Source: an uncultured Pelagibacteraceae bacterium
GTDB lineage: Bacteria; Pseudomonadota; Alphaproteobacteria; Pelagibacterales; Pelagibacteraceae
Reading direction: 5' to 3'
DNA length: 64,000 nucleotides
Assembly (NCBI GenBank): GCA_902619595.1
Contig: CACNFE010000003.1
Coordinates: forward strand, 1-64,000
The notes below the pieces were generated by a model. The model was not told where the DNA came from, did not search any database, and saw nothing but the letters and a program-made list of their open reading frames with translations. Positions 12,001 to 20,069 of this stretch are shown one piece after another. Position 1 is the stretch's first letter, and each line of letters starts with the position of its first letter. The translations under genes and the position numbers were made by a program.

Positions 12001-12510
12001 TTATTTTTTTGATTTTTCGAGCGCTAAAATAGCGATTTTTGAGCCTGGTGCAAGCAAAATACTTGCGATTTTTTGCGCTGGAGACCTCAATATTCCCACT
12101 ATTTTTGCTCTTGCTTCATCTAAAGTGGGTAAGGTTGCAACATTCTGAACTCCCGCAACGTCTAAAATATCAGTTCCCATGATTCCACCAAGAATTTTTA
12201 AATTTTCATTCTCTTTTGAGAATTTTGTCAGTATTTTTGCTGAAGTTATAGCATCTTTAGATAATGCAATTGCTGTTGGTCCTTTAAATAATTCAGATAA
12301 ATCTTTACACTTAGTTTTTTCAAGTGCCAATTTCGTAATTCTATTTTTTGTAATTTTAAATTGAATACCATGTTCTCTCATTTTTCCTCTAAGATCATCT
12401 AATTGACTCATGGTTAAACCTTGATAATGAGTTACTATTACAGCTTCTGAATTATCAAATTGACTAGTCATGTCTTTTATATATTCTTGTTTTTTTTCTT
12501 TACTCATCAT
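12001..12510 (-). CDS. rplJ: 50S ribosomal protein L10
   Basis: A 169-residue L10, the stalk base that binds 23S rRNA and the L7/L12 dimers. The N-terminal part (VIVTHYQGLTMSQLDDLRGKMR) and the C-terminal helix ending LALEKSKK fit the family. Start codons ATG-ATG are adjacent at 12510 and 12507; either is possible. It starts only 2 bp after rplA. The long L10 leader that precedes rplJ in E. coli, where L10 represses translation, therefore cannot exist here in that form. Confidence 0.96.
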   Translation of the reverse strand: MMSKEKKQEYIKDMTSQFDNSEAVIVTHYQGLTMSQLDDLRGKMREHGIQFKITKNRITKLALEKTKCKDLSELFKGPTAIALSKDAITSAKILTKFSKENENLKILGGIMGTDILDVAGVQNVATLPTLDEARAKIVGILRSPAQKIASILLAPGSKIAILALEKSKK

Positions 12511-12512
12511 GA

Positions 12513-13202
12513 CTAAAAACTCTTCTCTAGTTTTAATTTATATGAAACACCCATTGTGGATGTAATAAACACTTGTCTGATTAATTCACCTTTAACGTTC
12601 AAATTAGATTTTTCTTTTTCAAGTGTATCAATTACAGCTTTGTAATTTTTAATTAGATTTTCATCAGAAAAGGATTTCTTACCAATAGATACTCCTATAT
12701 TACCATCTTTATCATTTCTTATTTCAGCTTGGCCTGACTTAGCATCTTTAACAGCTTTAGAAACATCGTCAGTTACAGTACCTAATTTTGGATTAGGCAT
12801 TAAACCTTTTGGCCCTAAAATCTTTCCTAGTTTTGAAAGTTTAATCATCATTGATGGTGTACAAATTAATTTTTCAAAATTTAAATCTCCAGCTTTAATC
12901 GTTTCGATTAAATCATCTCCACCAACCAAATCAGCTCCAGAGTCTTTTGCTACTTTATATTTAGTTTCTTCGCAAACTACGGCAATTTTTATTTTTTTTC
13001 CTGTTCCACCTGGCATATTTACAAATGTTCTTAAACTTATTTCATTTTTCTTTTGTTTATTATTTATTAAAAAGCTTAAATCTATTCCTTCATCAAACTT
13101 TGTTGTGCAATTTTTTTTGATTTCCGACAAGAGCTTTTCTATAACCTCGGGCTTTAATTTGTTTGTATCTTTTGGTAATTTTTTAAATCTTTTTGAAGAC
13201 AT
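12513..13202 (-). CDS. rplA: 50S ribosomal protein L1
   Basis: A 229-residue L1, the mobile protein near the E site. The family signature LGKILGPKGLMPNPKLGTV is near residue 125 and the C-terminal stretch GVSYKLKLEKSF is normal. Its ATG overlaps the rplK stop by one base (TAATG), implying coupled translation. In E. coli L1 represses rplKA; no clear target is identified here. Confidence 0.98.
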   Translation of the reverse strand: MSSKRFKKLPKDTNKLKPEVIEKLLSEIKKNCTTKFDEGIDLSFLINNKQKKNEISLRTFVNMPGGTGKKIKIAVVCEETKYKVAKDSGADLVGGDDLIETIKAGDLNFEKLICTPSMMIKLSKLGKILGPKGLMPNPKLGTVTDDVSKAVKDAKSGQAEIRNDKDGNIGVSIGKKSFSDENLIKNYKAVIDTLEKEKSNLNVKGELIRQVFITSTMGVSYKLKLEKSF

Positions 13203-13630
13203 TATTCTTTAACCTCTATTCCCATAGATCTTGCTGATCCCATTATAATTTTAGTAGCCTCATTAACATCATGAGCATTTAAATCTTTCATCTTTTTTTT
13301 TGCAATCTCCTCTGCTTGTTTTTTTGTTATTGATGCAACTATATTACGCCCTGGTTCTTGAGATCCACCTTTTATTTTTGCTGCCTCTTTAATAAAATGT
13401 GATGCCGGTGGTGTTTTAATTACAAAATCAAATTTTTTATCTTTATAAACAGTGATTACAACAGGTACTGGCTTGCCCATAAATTCTTTTGTCTTTTCAT
13501 TAAAAGCTTTACAGAATTCCATTATATTAATTCCTCTTTGTCCTAATGCTGGACCAACAGGTGGTGCTGGATTTGCTTGACCTCCTTTTATTTGTAATTT
13601 TACATATCCGCTAATTTCTTTTTTTGCCAT
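13202..13630 (-). CDS. rplK: 50S ribosomal protein L11
   Basis: A 142-residue L11, the GTPase-centre protein needed for the RelA response. The proline-rich N-terminal loop [21 protein letters not shown] and the C-terminal RNA-binding domain ending [10 protein letters not shown] are conserved. Its start overlaps the nusG stop by one base and its stop overlaps the rplA start by one base, so nusG-rplK-rplA are linked by TAATG junctions. Confidence 0.98.
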   Translation of the reverse strand: MAKKEISGYVKLQIKGGQANPAPPVGPALGQRGINIMEFCKAFNEKTKEFMGKPVPVVITVYKDKKFDFVIKTPPASHFIKEAAKIKGGSQEPGRNIVASITKKQAEEIAKKKMKDLNAHDVNEATKIIMGSARSMGIEVKE

Positions 13631-14160
13631 TAACTTACCTTTTCTACTTGATTATACTCTAATTCAACTGGAGTTGGTCTACCAAAAATAAGAACAGAAA
13701 CTTTCAGTCTTGATTTTTCCTCATCTATATCCTCGACCATTCCATTAAATGATGCAAATGGGCCATCTATAACTTGTACTTTTTCTCCAACAGAATATTC
13801 AATACCGCTCTGTCCTTGAGCTACCCCATCTTTGATTTGTCCTAATATTTTTTCAATTTCTTTTTCAGATACAGGTGCGGGCATTCCTTTTGATCCTAAA
13901 AAACCACTTACTTTTTTAATTCCTTTGATCATATGATAAATATTATTATCCATTTCACTTTTAATTAACACGTATCCTGGAAAGAATTTTTTTTTTCTTT
14001 GCACTCGTTTTCCTCTTTTAACCTCAGTTACATCGTGGGTTGGGACAACAATTTCCTCAAATTTCTCAGCTATTTTAGCCTTTTCTGCTTCCTCTTTAAT
14101 TAATTGTGCGACTTTATTTTCGAAACTCGAATGTGATTGTACTATATACCAGTTTTTCAT
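13630..14160 (-). CDS. nusG: Transcription termination/antitermination factor NusG
   Basis: A 176-residue NusG. The N-terminal NGN domain (about residues 1-110, beginning [18 protein letters not shown], with [12 protein letters not shown]) binds RNA polymerase. The C-terminal KOW domain (about 122-176, [22 protein letters not shown]) binds Rho or S10. Its ATG overlaps the secE stop by one base. Neighbours secE and rplK are the usual ones. Confidence 0.98.
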   Translation of the reverse strand: MKNWYIVQSHSSFENKVAQLIKEEAEKAKIAEKFEEIVVPTHDVTEVKRGKRVQRKKKFFPGYVLIKSEMDNNIYHMIKGIKKVSGFLGSKGMPAPVSEKEIEKILGQIKDGVAQGQSGIEYSVGEKVQVIDGPFASFNGMVEDIDEEKSRLKVSVLIFGRPTPVELEYNQVEKVS

Positions 14161-14351
14161 TAGATACTTACCTTAAGTACTAATTCTAGGAAAAATTTTA
14201 AAACTTGATCAAGCAATAAAAAGAATATTGCAGCAACAATAGCCATTGCAACAACCATGAGACTTCCTTGAATTGTTTCTTTTTTTGTTGGCCAAGAGAC
14301 TTTAAAAGCTTCTTGTTTTACTTCCTGAATAAATTTTAATGGATTTCTCAT
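14160..14351 (-). CDS. secE: Preprotein translocase subunit SecE
   Basis: A 63-residue single-span SecE. The amphipathic N-terminal part with EVKQEAFKVSWPTKKET, the family hallmark, precedes one membrane helix at about residues 30-58. With SecY and SecG it forms the inner-membrane protein-conducting channel. It lies between tRNA-Trp and nusG, the usual bacterial position. Confidence 0.97.
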   Translation of the reverse strand: MRNPLKFIQEVKQEAFKVSWPTKKETIQGSLMVVAMAIVAAIFFLLLDQVLKFFLELVLKVSI

Positions 14352-14364
14352 AATAAATTTTTTT

Positions 14365-14440
14365 TGGCAGGAGCGGAGGGAATCGAACCCCCAACCTCCG
14401 GTTTTGGAGACCGGCGCTCTACCAATTGAGCTACACTCCT
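14365..14440 (-). tRNA. tRNA-Trp (CCA anticodon)
   Basis: A 76-nt cloverleaf on the minus strand, beginning AGGAGTGTAGCTC, with anticodon loop CTCCAAA (anticodon CCA), the T-loop TTCGATT, a closed 7-bp acceptor stem and an encoded 3' CCA. It sits between tuf and secE, as in many proteobacteria, and is likely processed from the tuf-secE transcript. Confidence 0.97.
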
Positions 14441-14449
14441 ATTGGTAGC

Positions 14450-15640
14450 TTACTTTATAATTTTTGTTACTACTCCAGCTCCTACTGTTCTTCCACCTTC
14501 ACGTATTGCAAAATTTAATTTTTCGCTCATCGCAATCGGTGTAATTAATTTAACTTTAAATTTTGCGTCATCACCTGGCATTACCATCTCGGTACCGGAT
14601 GGAAGCTCAACTTCACCTGTTACATCTGTTGTTCTAAAGTAAAACTGAGGTCTGTATTTTGTGAAGAATGGTGTGTGTCTTCCACCTTCTTCTTTTTTAA
14701 GTACATACGCTTGAGCCTCAAATTCAGTGTGTGGTGTAATTGATCCAGGTTTACATAAAACTTGTCCTCTTTCAACATCTGTTCTTTCAACACCTCTTAA
14801 AAGTGCTCCAATGTTATCACCCGCCTCACCAGTATCTAAAATTTTTCTAAACATTTCAACACCCGTGCAAACAGATTTTTTTGTTTCTTTGATACCAACG
14901 ATTTCAATTTCTTCACCAGTCTTTACAACCCCTTGTTCCACTCTTCCTGTAACGACAGTACCTCTACCAGAAATAGAAAATACATCCTCTACTGGCATAA
15001 GAAATGGTTTATCCTTTGGTCTATCTGGTTGTGGGATATGCTCATCTACCGCCTTCATCAATTCCATAATTGCATTTTTTCCGATTTCGTCGTCTTTACC
15101 TTCAACCGCAGCTAAAGCTGAACCTTTTACAATTGGAGTTTTGTCACCAGGAAATTTATAAGAAGTTAAAAGTTCTTTAATTTCTTCCTCAACTAACTCT
15201 ATTAGCTCTTTATCTTTAACTTGATCAACTTTGTTTAAAAAAACAACGATTGCTGGAACACCAACTTGTCTAGCTAAAAGAATATGCTCTCTTGTTTGTG
15301 GCATTGGGCCATCCGCAGCATTAACTACTAAAATTGCTCCATCCATTTGTGCCGCCCCTGTGATCATATTTTTTACGTAGTCGGCGTGTCCTGGACAATC
15401 AACGTGAGCGTAATGTCTTTTATCTGTTTCGTACTCAACATGCGCTGTTGAAATTGTTATACCTCTCTCTTTTTCCTCGGGAGCTTTATCAATTTGATCA
15501 TATGCTGTAAACTGAGCACCACCTTTTTCAGATAATACTTTTGTAATAGCAGCAGTTAGTGTTGTTTTACCATGGTCTACGTGGCCGATTGTACCTATAT
15601 TACAATGCGGCTTATTCCTATTAAATTTTTCCTTCGACAT
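14450..15640 (-). CDS. tuf: Elongation factor Tu
   Basis: A 396-residue EF-Tu that delivers aminoacyl-tRNA to the ribosome. GTPase motifs GHVDHGKT (19-26), DCPGH (near 81) and NKVD (near 136) are intact, as is the C-terminal end [17 protein letters not shown]. Flanking tRNA genes (Gly upstream, Trp downstream) show a mixed tRNA/mRNA transcript as in the E. coli tufB operon. No second copy lies after fusA, so this may be the only tuf gene, though only the window can be judged. Confidence 0.99.
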   Translation of the reverse strand: MSKEKFNRNKPHCNIGTIGHVDHGKTTLTAAITKVLSEKGGAQFTAYDQIDKAPEEKERGITISTAHVEYETDKRHYAHVDCPGHADYVKNMITGAAQMDGAILVVNAADGPMPQTREHILLARQVGVPAIVVFLNKVDQVKDKELIELVEEEIKELLTSYKFPGDKTPIVKGSALAAVEGKDDEIGKNAIMELMKAVDEHIPQPDRPKDKPFLMPVEDVFSISGRGTVVTGRVEQGVVKTGEEIEIVGIKETKKSVCTGVEMFRKILDTGEAGDNIGALLRGVERTDVERGQVLCKPGSITPHTEFEAQAYVLKKEEGGRHTPFFTKYRPQFYFRTTDVTGEVELPSGTEMVMPGDDAKFKVKLITPIAMSEKLNFAIREGGRTVGAGVVTKIIK

Positions 15641-15674
15641 TAATTTTTTATCCTCACTTTAATTTTTAATTTTT

Positions 15675-15748
15675 TGGAGCGGGTAAAGGGAATCGAACCC
15701 TTACATCCAGCTTGGAAGGCTAGCGTTCTACCATTGAACTACACCCGC
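15675..15748 (-). tRNA. tRNA-Gly (UCC anticodon)
   Basis: A 74-nt minus-strand cloverleaf starting GCGGGTGTAGTTC, anticodon loop CTTCCAA giving anticodon TCC, T-loop TTCGATT, acceptor stem closed with one G-U pair, discriminator U and encoded CCA. It precedes tuf, matching the tyr-gly-tuf order seen in other proteobacteria. Confidence 0.97.
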
Positions 15749-15790
15749 ATACCCAAGTACTTCACTCCAAGTCTTTAAAACATTATTAAA

Positions 15791-15876
<86 letters not shown>

Positions 15877-15886
15877 TATTTTAGTA

Positions 15887-15900
15887 GGGGAAGCGTCCCC
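15887..15900 (-). other. GC-rich hairpin upstream of tRNA-Tyr
   Basis: GGGGA, loop AGCG, TCCCC: a perfect 5-bp GC-rich stem 10 nt from the mature 5' end of tRNA-Tyr, in very AT-rich surroundings. It lies in the tRNA precursor leader between the candidate promoter and the tRNA. It may guide processing; this is inference. Confidence 0.35.
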
Positions 15901-15930
15901 TTGTTCAATAAAGCTTTAAACAACAAGCGT

Positions 15931-15958
15931 TTTATATATTTTTATCGTATAAATGCAA
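15931..15958 (-). promoter_or_regulatory. Candidate promoter for tRNA-Tyr/tRNA-Gly/tuf/tRNA-Trp/secE block
   Basis: On the minus strand TTGCAT (15958-15953) as a -35 box, 16-bp spacer, TATAAA (15936-15931) as a -10 box, about 55 bp upstream of tRNA-Tyr. It is in the divergent gap with rlmB (136 bp), where a promoter for this essential block must lie. Confidence 0.5.
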
Positions 15959-16012
15959 TATCAGAATTAATAGCAAAACTAGCAAAAAAGCTTATAAAAT
16001 ATGAGATAATTA

Positions 16013-16765
16013 ATGAATAAATCGTCTTTTTTTATCGTTGGAAAGCATCCTGTTATAGAGGCTCTTAAAAACCCAAAGAGAAAGGTTCTTAGAATTTTTT
16101 TAACAGAGGAGGCAAAAAAAATAATACACAGGGAATCCACACGTAAAAATTTACTAAAAGATCTAAAAGTATTTTTTAAAACAAAAAAAGAACTCGATAA
16201 ATATTCTACAAAAGATGGCTTGCTACATCAGGGTTTTGTAGCTGAGATAGAACATTTAGATGAAATAATATTGAAAGAATTTATAAAAAATAAAAATAAT
16301 TTAAATCTTGTTTGCTTAGATGAGGTAACCGATGCTAGGAATATTGGGTCTATAATAAGAAGTGCAGCTTCATTTAACTTGGATGGACTTATAGTTAAAG
16401 AAAGACATTTTCCAGCTGAAAGTAAACTAATGTATAAATCATCAAGTGGAGCAATTGAACATTTAAATATATTTAAAGTATCAAATATTAATTCAACATT
16501 AAAATATTTAAGAGATAAAAATTTTTGGGTTTATGGATTTGACTCTTCGGGTAAAAAAAATTTTATTGAAGTTGATTGGAGGGGCAACAATGTTTTACTT
16601 TTTGGATCTGAGGGATACGGTATTAGTAAACATACACTAACTTATACTGATTATTTAGTAAAAATTAAAATAAATGACAAAATTGAGAGTTTAAATATTT
16701 CAAATAGTGGAGCAATAGTATTTCATCAAATTGATTATTTTAAAACTAAAAATTCTCTAAAATAA
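16013..16765 (+). CDS. rlmB: TrmH/SpoU-family 23S rRNA 2'-O-ribose methyltransferase (RlmB-like)
   Basis: A 250-residue SPOUT methyltransferase. The N-terminal substrate-binding domain (FIVGKHPVIEAL) is typical of RlmB, which methylates G2251 of 23S rRNA. The three SPOUT motifs are present: DEVTDARNIGSIIRSA (103-118), LLFGSEGYGIS (195-205) and SLNISNSGAIVFHQ (226-239). The last motif has NSG where many RlmB proteins have VAAG or SAA, a mild deviation. It is transcribed away from the tRNA-tuf block, and its 3' end overlaps the convergent glycosyltransferase gene by 20 bp. Confidence 0.85.
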   Translation: MNKSSFFIVGKHPVIEALKNPKRKVLRIFLTEEAKKIIHRESTRKNLLKDLKVFFKTKKELDKYSTKDGLLHQGFVAEIEHLDEIILKEFIKNKNNLNLVCLDEVTDARNIGSIIRSAASFNLDGLIVKERHFPAESKLMYKSSSGAIEHLNIFKVSNINSTLKYLRDKNFWVYGFDSSGKKNFIEVDWRGNNVLLFGSEGYGISKHTLTYTDYLVKIKINDKIESLNISNSGAIVFHQIDYFKTKNSLK

Positions 16766-17831
16766 ATTTATAATATTTTCTGCAATTTAAATTATAGTCA
16801 AATCTATAAAACATTTTTGATCCATAATTTATTTTTTTTCTAATTTTTTTTATATTTGACTTATAATTATTTATATAGTCGGCAATTTTTTTATAATCAC
16901 CCATCTTAAACAAATCTCCAGCTTTTCCGTTTAGTAGTATTTCTTTAGGGCCGGTAGGACAGTTGCAGGCAATAATATATTTTTTAAAAAATTGTGCCTC
17001 AAGTAAAACATTTGGTAAACCCTCATACTTTGATGTAAGAACAAATATATCGCACTTTTTAATAAAATTATAACCATTAGCTTTGTACCCTAAAAGTTTT
17101 ACTATTTTTTGAAGTTGATTTGAAATTATAAAATTTTTTAAATTGATATATTCTTTTCCTTTACCAATAATAATTATTTCGGGTTTTATGGCTGGATTAA
17201 TTAATTTTGCAGCTTTAAGTAGTGTCATATGATCTTTTTGTTTAGTTAATCTGCCAATGGATAAAATTTTTAAGGATTTTTTTTGAAGAAGAAGTTTGTT
17301 AGAGCGTGCATTTAATTTAGCCTTGTTAAAGGGGTTATAAATACACTTTGATTTAATTTTAAATTTTTTATCGAATTCTTTTCTAAAATCATTTGAATTT
17401 ACCATTACATCGTCAGCTAAGTTGATTATTATTGAGTATAAATTTTTTTTAATTATATTATGTGACCAACCACTTGGTGCTGAGTTAGCTCTTACTATAA
17501 TTTTGCTACATAAAATTTTCGCTATTAAAATAGCATATATATTTGCCTGAAAGGCAAAAATTAGTTTGTTCGATCTTTTTTTAAATAAATTGATAAAAAG
17601 AAAGAAAATACAAACTAGATATTTTATTAGTCTAGGTTTATTTTGCCAGTAAGAACTCTTTGGACCAATAAATTTTATTTTCTTATTAAAATATTTCGAT
17701 TTATTTGAATTACAGGTTAAGATTTCAATATTTATTTTTTTTTGAGCAAGATAGTTCGCTACAATAAATAAGTTTTTTTCAACACCACCCTCTTCAATTG
17801 AGGGTATGAAGATAATTAGTTTTTTAGTCAT
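16746..17831 (-). CDS. Glycosyltransferase family 4 protein
   Basis: About 361 residues with a GT-B fold layout. The N-terminal GGVEKNLF motif near residue 15 and the C-terminal nucleotide-sugar-binding stretch SKYEGLPNVLLEAQFF, with the EX7E pair, are typical of family 4 (GT1-like) retaining transferases. The acceptor and sugar are unknown; a role in lipopolysaccharide or surface glycan synthesis is likely for such singletons. I prefer the ATG at 17829-17831; a GTG two codons upstream is possible. It is the last gene before the truncated tRNA-Thr copy, so it may lie just outside the tRNA-linked module. Confidence 0.85.
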   Translation of the reverse strand: MTKKLIIFIPSIEEGGVEKNLFIVANYLAQKKINIEILTCNSNKSKYFNKKIKFIGPKSSYWQNKPRLIKYLVCIFFLFINLFKKRSNKLIFAFQANIYAILIAKILCSKIIVRANSAPSGWSHNIIKKNLYSIIINLADDVMVNSNDFRKEFDKKFKIKSKCIYNPFNKAKLNARSNKLLLQKKSLKILSIGRLTKQKDHMTLLKAAKLINPAIKPEIIIIGKGKEYINLKNFIISNQLQKIVKLLGYKANGYNFIKKCDIFVLTSKYEGLPNVLLEAQFFKKYIIACNCPTGPKEILLNGKAGDLFKMGDYKKIADYINNYKSNIKKIRKKINYGSKMFYRFDYNLNCRKYYKFILENF

Positions 17832-17862
17832 AGACACAGTTTTTTTATTTCATCTAAATGTA

Positions 17863-17891
17863 TTGAATAAATTAAATACTTTTTATATAAC
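17863..17891 (+). promoter_or_regulatory. Promoter in front of the truncated tRNA-Thr
   Basis: TTGAAT (17863-17868), exactly 17 bp, TATAAC (17886-17891), with the truncated tRNA-Thr beginning 17 bp further at 17909. This is a well-formed sigma-70 pattern. It fits the idea that the truncated copy keeps the original chromosomal promoter of the tRNA gene. Confidence 0.6.
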
Positions 17892-17907
17892 ACATTTGTC
17901 TAAAATG

Positions 17908-17951
17908 TGCCCTTGTAGCTCAGCTGGTAGAGCAATTGATTTGTAATCAAT
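17908..17951 (+). repeat. Truncated tRNA-Thr (5' half), direct repeat of 22381-22424
   Basis: These 44 bp are identical to 22381-22424. They include tRNA-Thr(UGU) from its first base to the end of the anticodon stem (17909-17951); after that the sequence is unrelated and there is no T-arm or 3' acceptor strand. A cut at the anticodon arm is what site-specific tyrosine recombinases leave when an element enters a tRNA gene (established for tRNA-targeting islands). It marks the left end of a 4.47-kb module. Confidence 0.93.
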
Positions 17952-18045
17952 TAACTTCATTCTAGTTTCATTAACTGCATTTAACATCAAGTAAACACTA
18001 GCATAATTTAAGCAAAAAAGATTCAATATTTTTATTCTCATTAAG

Positions 18046-18062
18046 ACCGACTAAAAACCGAC
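18046..18062 (+). repeat. ACCGAC direct repeat, 11-bp period
   Basis: ACCGAC occurs at 18046-18051 and again at 18057-18062, one helical turn apart, 95 bp from the end of the tRNA-Thr fragment and just before the 3' end of tctA. Short phased direct repeats beside an attachment core are the usual layout of integrase arm-type sites; here that is inference. Confidence 0.4.
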
Positions 18063-18074
18063 AGATATTTAAAG

Positions 18075-19574
18075 CTATATTCTTTTTTTTAAAGTTTTAT
18101 ATATTTGCCAAAAAACAATTAGGATTGTTGTAACCAATATACAAATTGTAAGAGTTCTATCCCATAAAAACTCCCAAGATCCGTTGCTTAAAAGTAATGA
18201 TCTTCTTAAATTCTCCTCCATCAATCCACCAAGAACAAATGCTAGTATCAATGGTGGCATTGGAAAATCGTAAAGCCTTAAAAAAGTTGCGACAATAGCT
18301 ATACCAATCATTAAATAAATATCGAAATTGTTAAATGACATTACGTAAATCCCTGTTATTGAGAAAAATAAGATTAAAGGAATTAAATAATTTTTTGGTA
18401 CTGCAAGAATTCTAGCAATGTAAGGAATCAAAGGTAGGTTTAATATTAATAGTATAACCATTCCAATGTACATTGACATTATCACTGACCAAAAAATTTC
18501 TGGATTTGTCATATACAATCTTGGTCCAGGTTGAATACCAAAACCTAAAAGTGCTCCCAACATAACAGCAGTGGTTCCGCTTCCAGGTATACCTAAAGTT
18601 AACATTGGAACAAAAGAACCGGAACAAGCTGCATTATTTGCTGTTTCAGGAGCAGACAGTCCATTAACACTTCCTTTGCCAAACTTCTCTTTTTCTTCAT
18701 CTCTTACCAAATTTCTTTCCATTCCATAGGCTAAGAATGATGCAATAGTTGCGCCAGCACCAGGCAATACGCCTATTAAAAAACCAATAAGAGAAGATCT
18801 TGGAATAGTTTTATACATTTTCACTCTTTCTTCTTTGTTAATTTTAATTGAACCCAATTCAGTTAATGATACTTGTTTAGCGGCAGATGTTGGGTCATTT
18901 CTTTTAAGAATAATTGTCAATGCTTCACTCATTGCAAAAGTTGCCATAACCACAAGAACAAAGCTTATTCCATCAGTCAAATTCATGTTATCAAAAGTAA
19001 ATCTTGTAATGTCTGATAGAGAATCTTGACCAACTGATGCTAACATTAAGCCTAGTACCACCATCATCATCGCTTTTAGAAACTGCCCTTTTGATGAAAA
19101 CGCTGCAATAGCTGTTAAACCTAAAATCATAAGCGCAAAATAATCAGGTGATCTAAATGATAAACTTACTTTAGATAAACTTGGTGCCATAAATAATAAA
19201 TAAATTGCAGATAATGTTCCTCCTGCGAATGAACTCCATGCAGCAATAGCTAAAGCTTTGCCAGCTTTGCCTTGCTGAGCCATTGGATATCCATCAAATG
19301 ATGTAGCAACTGTTCCAGGAACACCTGGTGCATTTAATAAAATTGATGATGTAGAGCCACCAAAAACAGCACCATAATAAACTCCAGCCATCAAAATTAA
19401 TCCAGTAGCAGGATCAAAACCATAAGTTATAGGTATCATCAAAGCAATTGCGGTCATTGGACCTAAGCCTGGTAGCATTCCAATAATTGTTCCAAAGAAA
19501 CAACCAATCATTACCATAAAAATATTTTGAAGTGTTAGAGCTGTTGTTAGACCAATTAGTATTCCTTCAATCAT
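18075..19574 (-). CDS. tctA: Tripartite tricarboxylate transporter, large membrane subunit TctA
   Basis: A 499-residue polytopic inner-membrane protein with about 11-12 predicted helices. The TctA signature glycine-proline motifs are present: GTIIGMLPGLGPMTAI near residue 30 and IGVLPGAGATIASFLAYG near residue 265, two related half-repeats. It forms the permease of a TTT system with TctB and periplasmic TctC, taking up di- or tricarboxylates driven by ion gradients (family knowledge). Its ATG overlaps the tctB stop by 4 bp. The whole set lies between the two tRNA-Thr copies. Confidence 0.95.
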   Translation of the reverse strand: MIEGILIGLTTALTLQNIFMVMIGCFFGTIIGMLPGLGPMTAIALMIPITYGFDPATGLILMAGVYYGAVFGGSTSSILLNAPGVPGTVATSFDGYPMAQQGKAGKALAIAAWSSFAGGTLSAIYLLFMAPSLSKVSLSFRSPDYFALMILGLTAIAAFSSKGQFLKAMMMVVLGLMLASVGQDSLSDITRFTFDNMNLTDGISFVLVVMATFAMSEALTIILKRNDPTSAAKQVSLTELGSIKINKEERVKMYKTIPRSSLIGFLIGVLPGAGATIASFLAYGMERNLVRDEEKEKFGKGSVNGLSAPETANNAACSGSFVPMLTLGIPGSGTTAVMLGALLGFGIQPGPRLYMTNPEIFWSVIMSMYIGMVILLILNLPLIPYIARILAVPKNYLIPLILFFSITGIYVMSFNNFDIYLMIGIAIVATFLRLYDFPMPPLILAFVLGGLMEENLRRSLLLSNGSWEFLWDRTLTICILVTTILIVFWQIYKTLKKRI

Positions 19575-20041
19575 CCCATCACTCCAATATATTTTAATAA
19601 AGGATCTCTTAAATAAATATCAAGAATTCCATGTAACAAATACATAAATGCTGCAACAAAAGGGAAAGATAGCAGAAACATTAATATCCATCTCCTTTCA
19701 CCTAGAAAATAATAAGAAGCAAACAAAAACAAAGATGTTGTTAAAAAGTATCCAACTTTTAAAATTGTTGCTCCATAAATAATCGCAATAAGAATTAATA
19801 TTCCTGTTTTTTTGTATTCTAAAGTTTTGTGTTCAACTTTAATAGAATCAGGGTCTGGTAAAATTAATTTTAAACCAGAAAAAAATAAACCAGCATATCC
19901 TAAATAAATTGGAAATGTTCTGGCATTAAAAGGTGCATTTTCATCAAATGCGAAAACTTGGATTTGATAAGCTGTGTATAAATAAAATGCTGAGAAAATA
20001 AAAAAGAGCAGTGATATAATTTTTGTAGTATTTATATTCAC
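19571..20041 (-). CDS. tctB: Tripartite tricarboxylate transporter, small membrane subunit TctB
   Basis: A 156-residue membrane protein with four predicted helices (roughly residues 8-25, 44-61, 78-98 and 105-142 as two spans), the length and layout of TctB. Sequence conservation in this family is low, so the call rests on layout plus its place between tctC and tctA. It starts 28 bp after tctC and overlaps tctA by 4 bp. Confidence 0.9.
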   Translation of the reverse strand: MNINTTKIISLLFFIFSAFYLYTAYQIQVFAFDENAPFNARTFPIYLGYAGLFFSGLKLILPDPDSIKVEHKTLEYKKTGILILIAIIYGATILKVGYFLTTSLFLFASYYFLGERRWILMFLLSFPFVAAFMYLLHGILDIYLRDPLLKYIGVMG

Positions 20042-20069
20042 TGCTCTTTTAATTAATTAATCCTAAGGA

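Noticed and set aside
11813..12148. Open frame of 111 codons on the plus strand over rplL/rplJ
   Set aside because: Antisense reading of the Ala-rich L7/L12 hinge and L10 end; no independent support.
14727..15161. Open frame of 144 codons on the plus strand inside tuf
   Set aside because: Antisense of a highly conserved gene; composition follows EF-Tu codon use.
17838..18074. Possible decayed integrase or small gene near the tRNA-Thr half
   Set aside because: No frame of useful length and no recombinase motif on either strand; only the tRNA half, its promoter and the ACCGAC pair can be supported.
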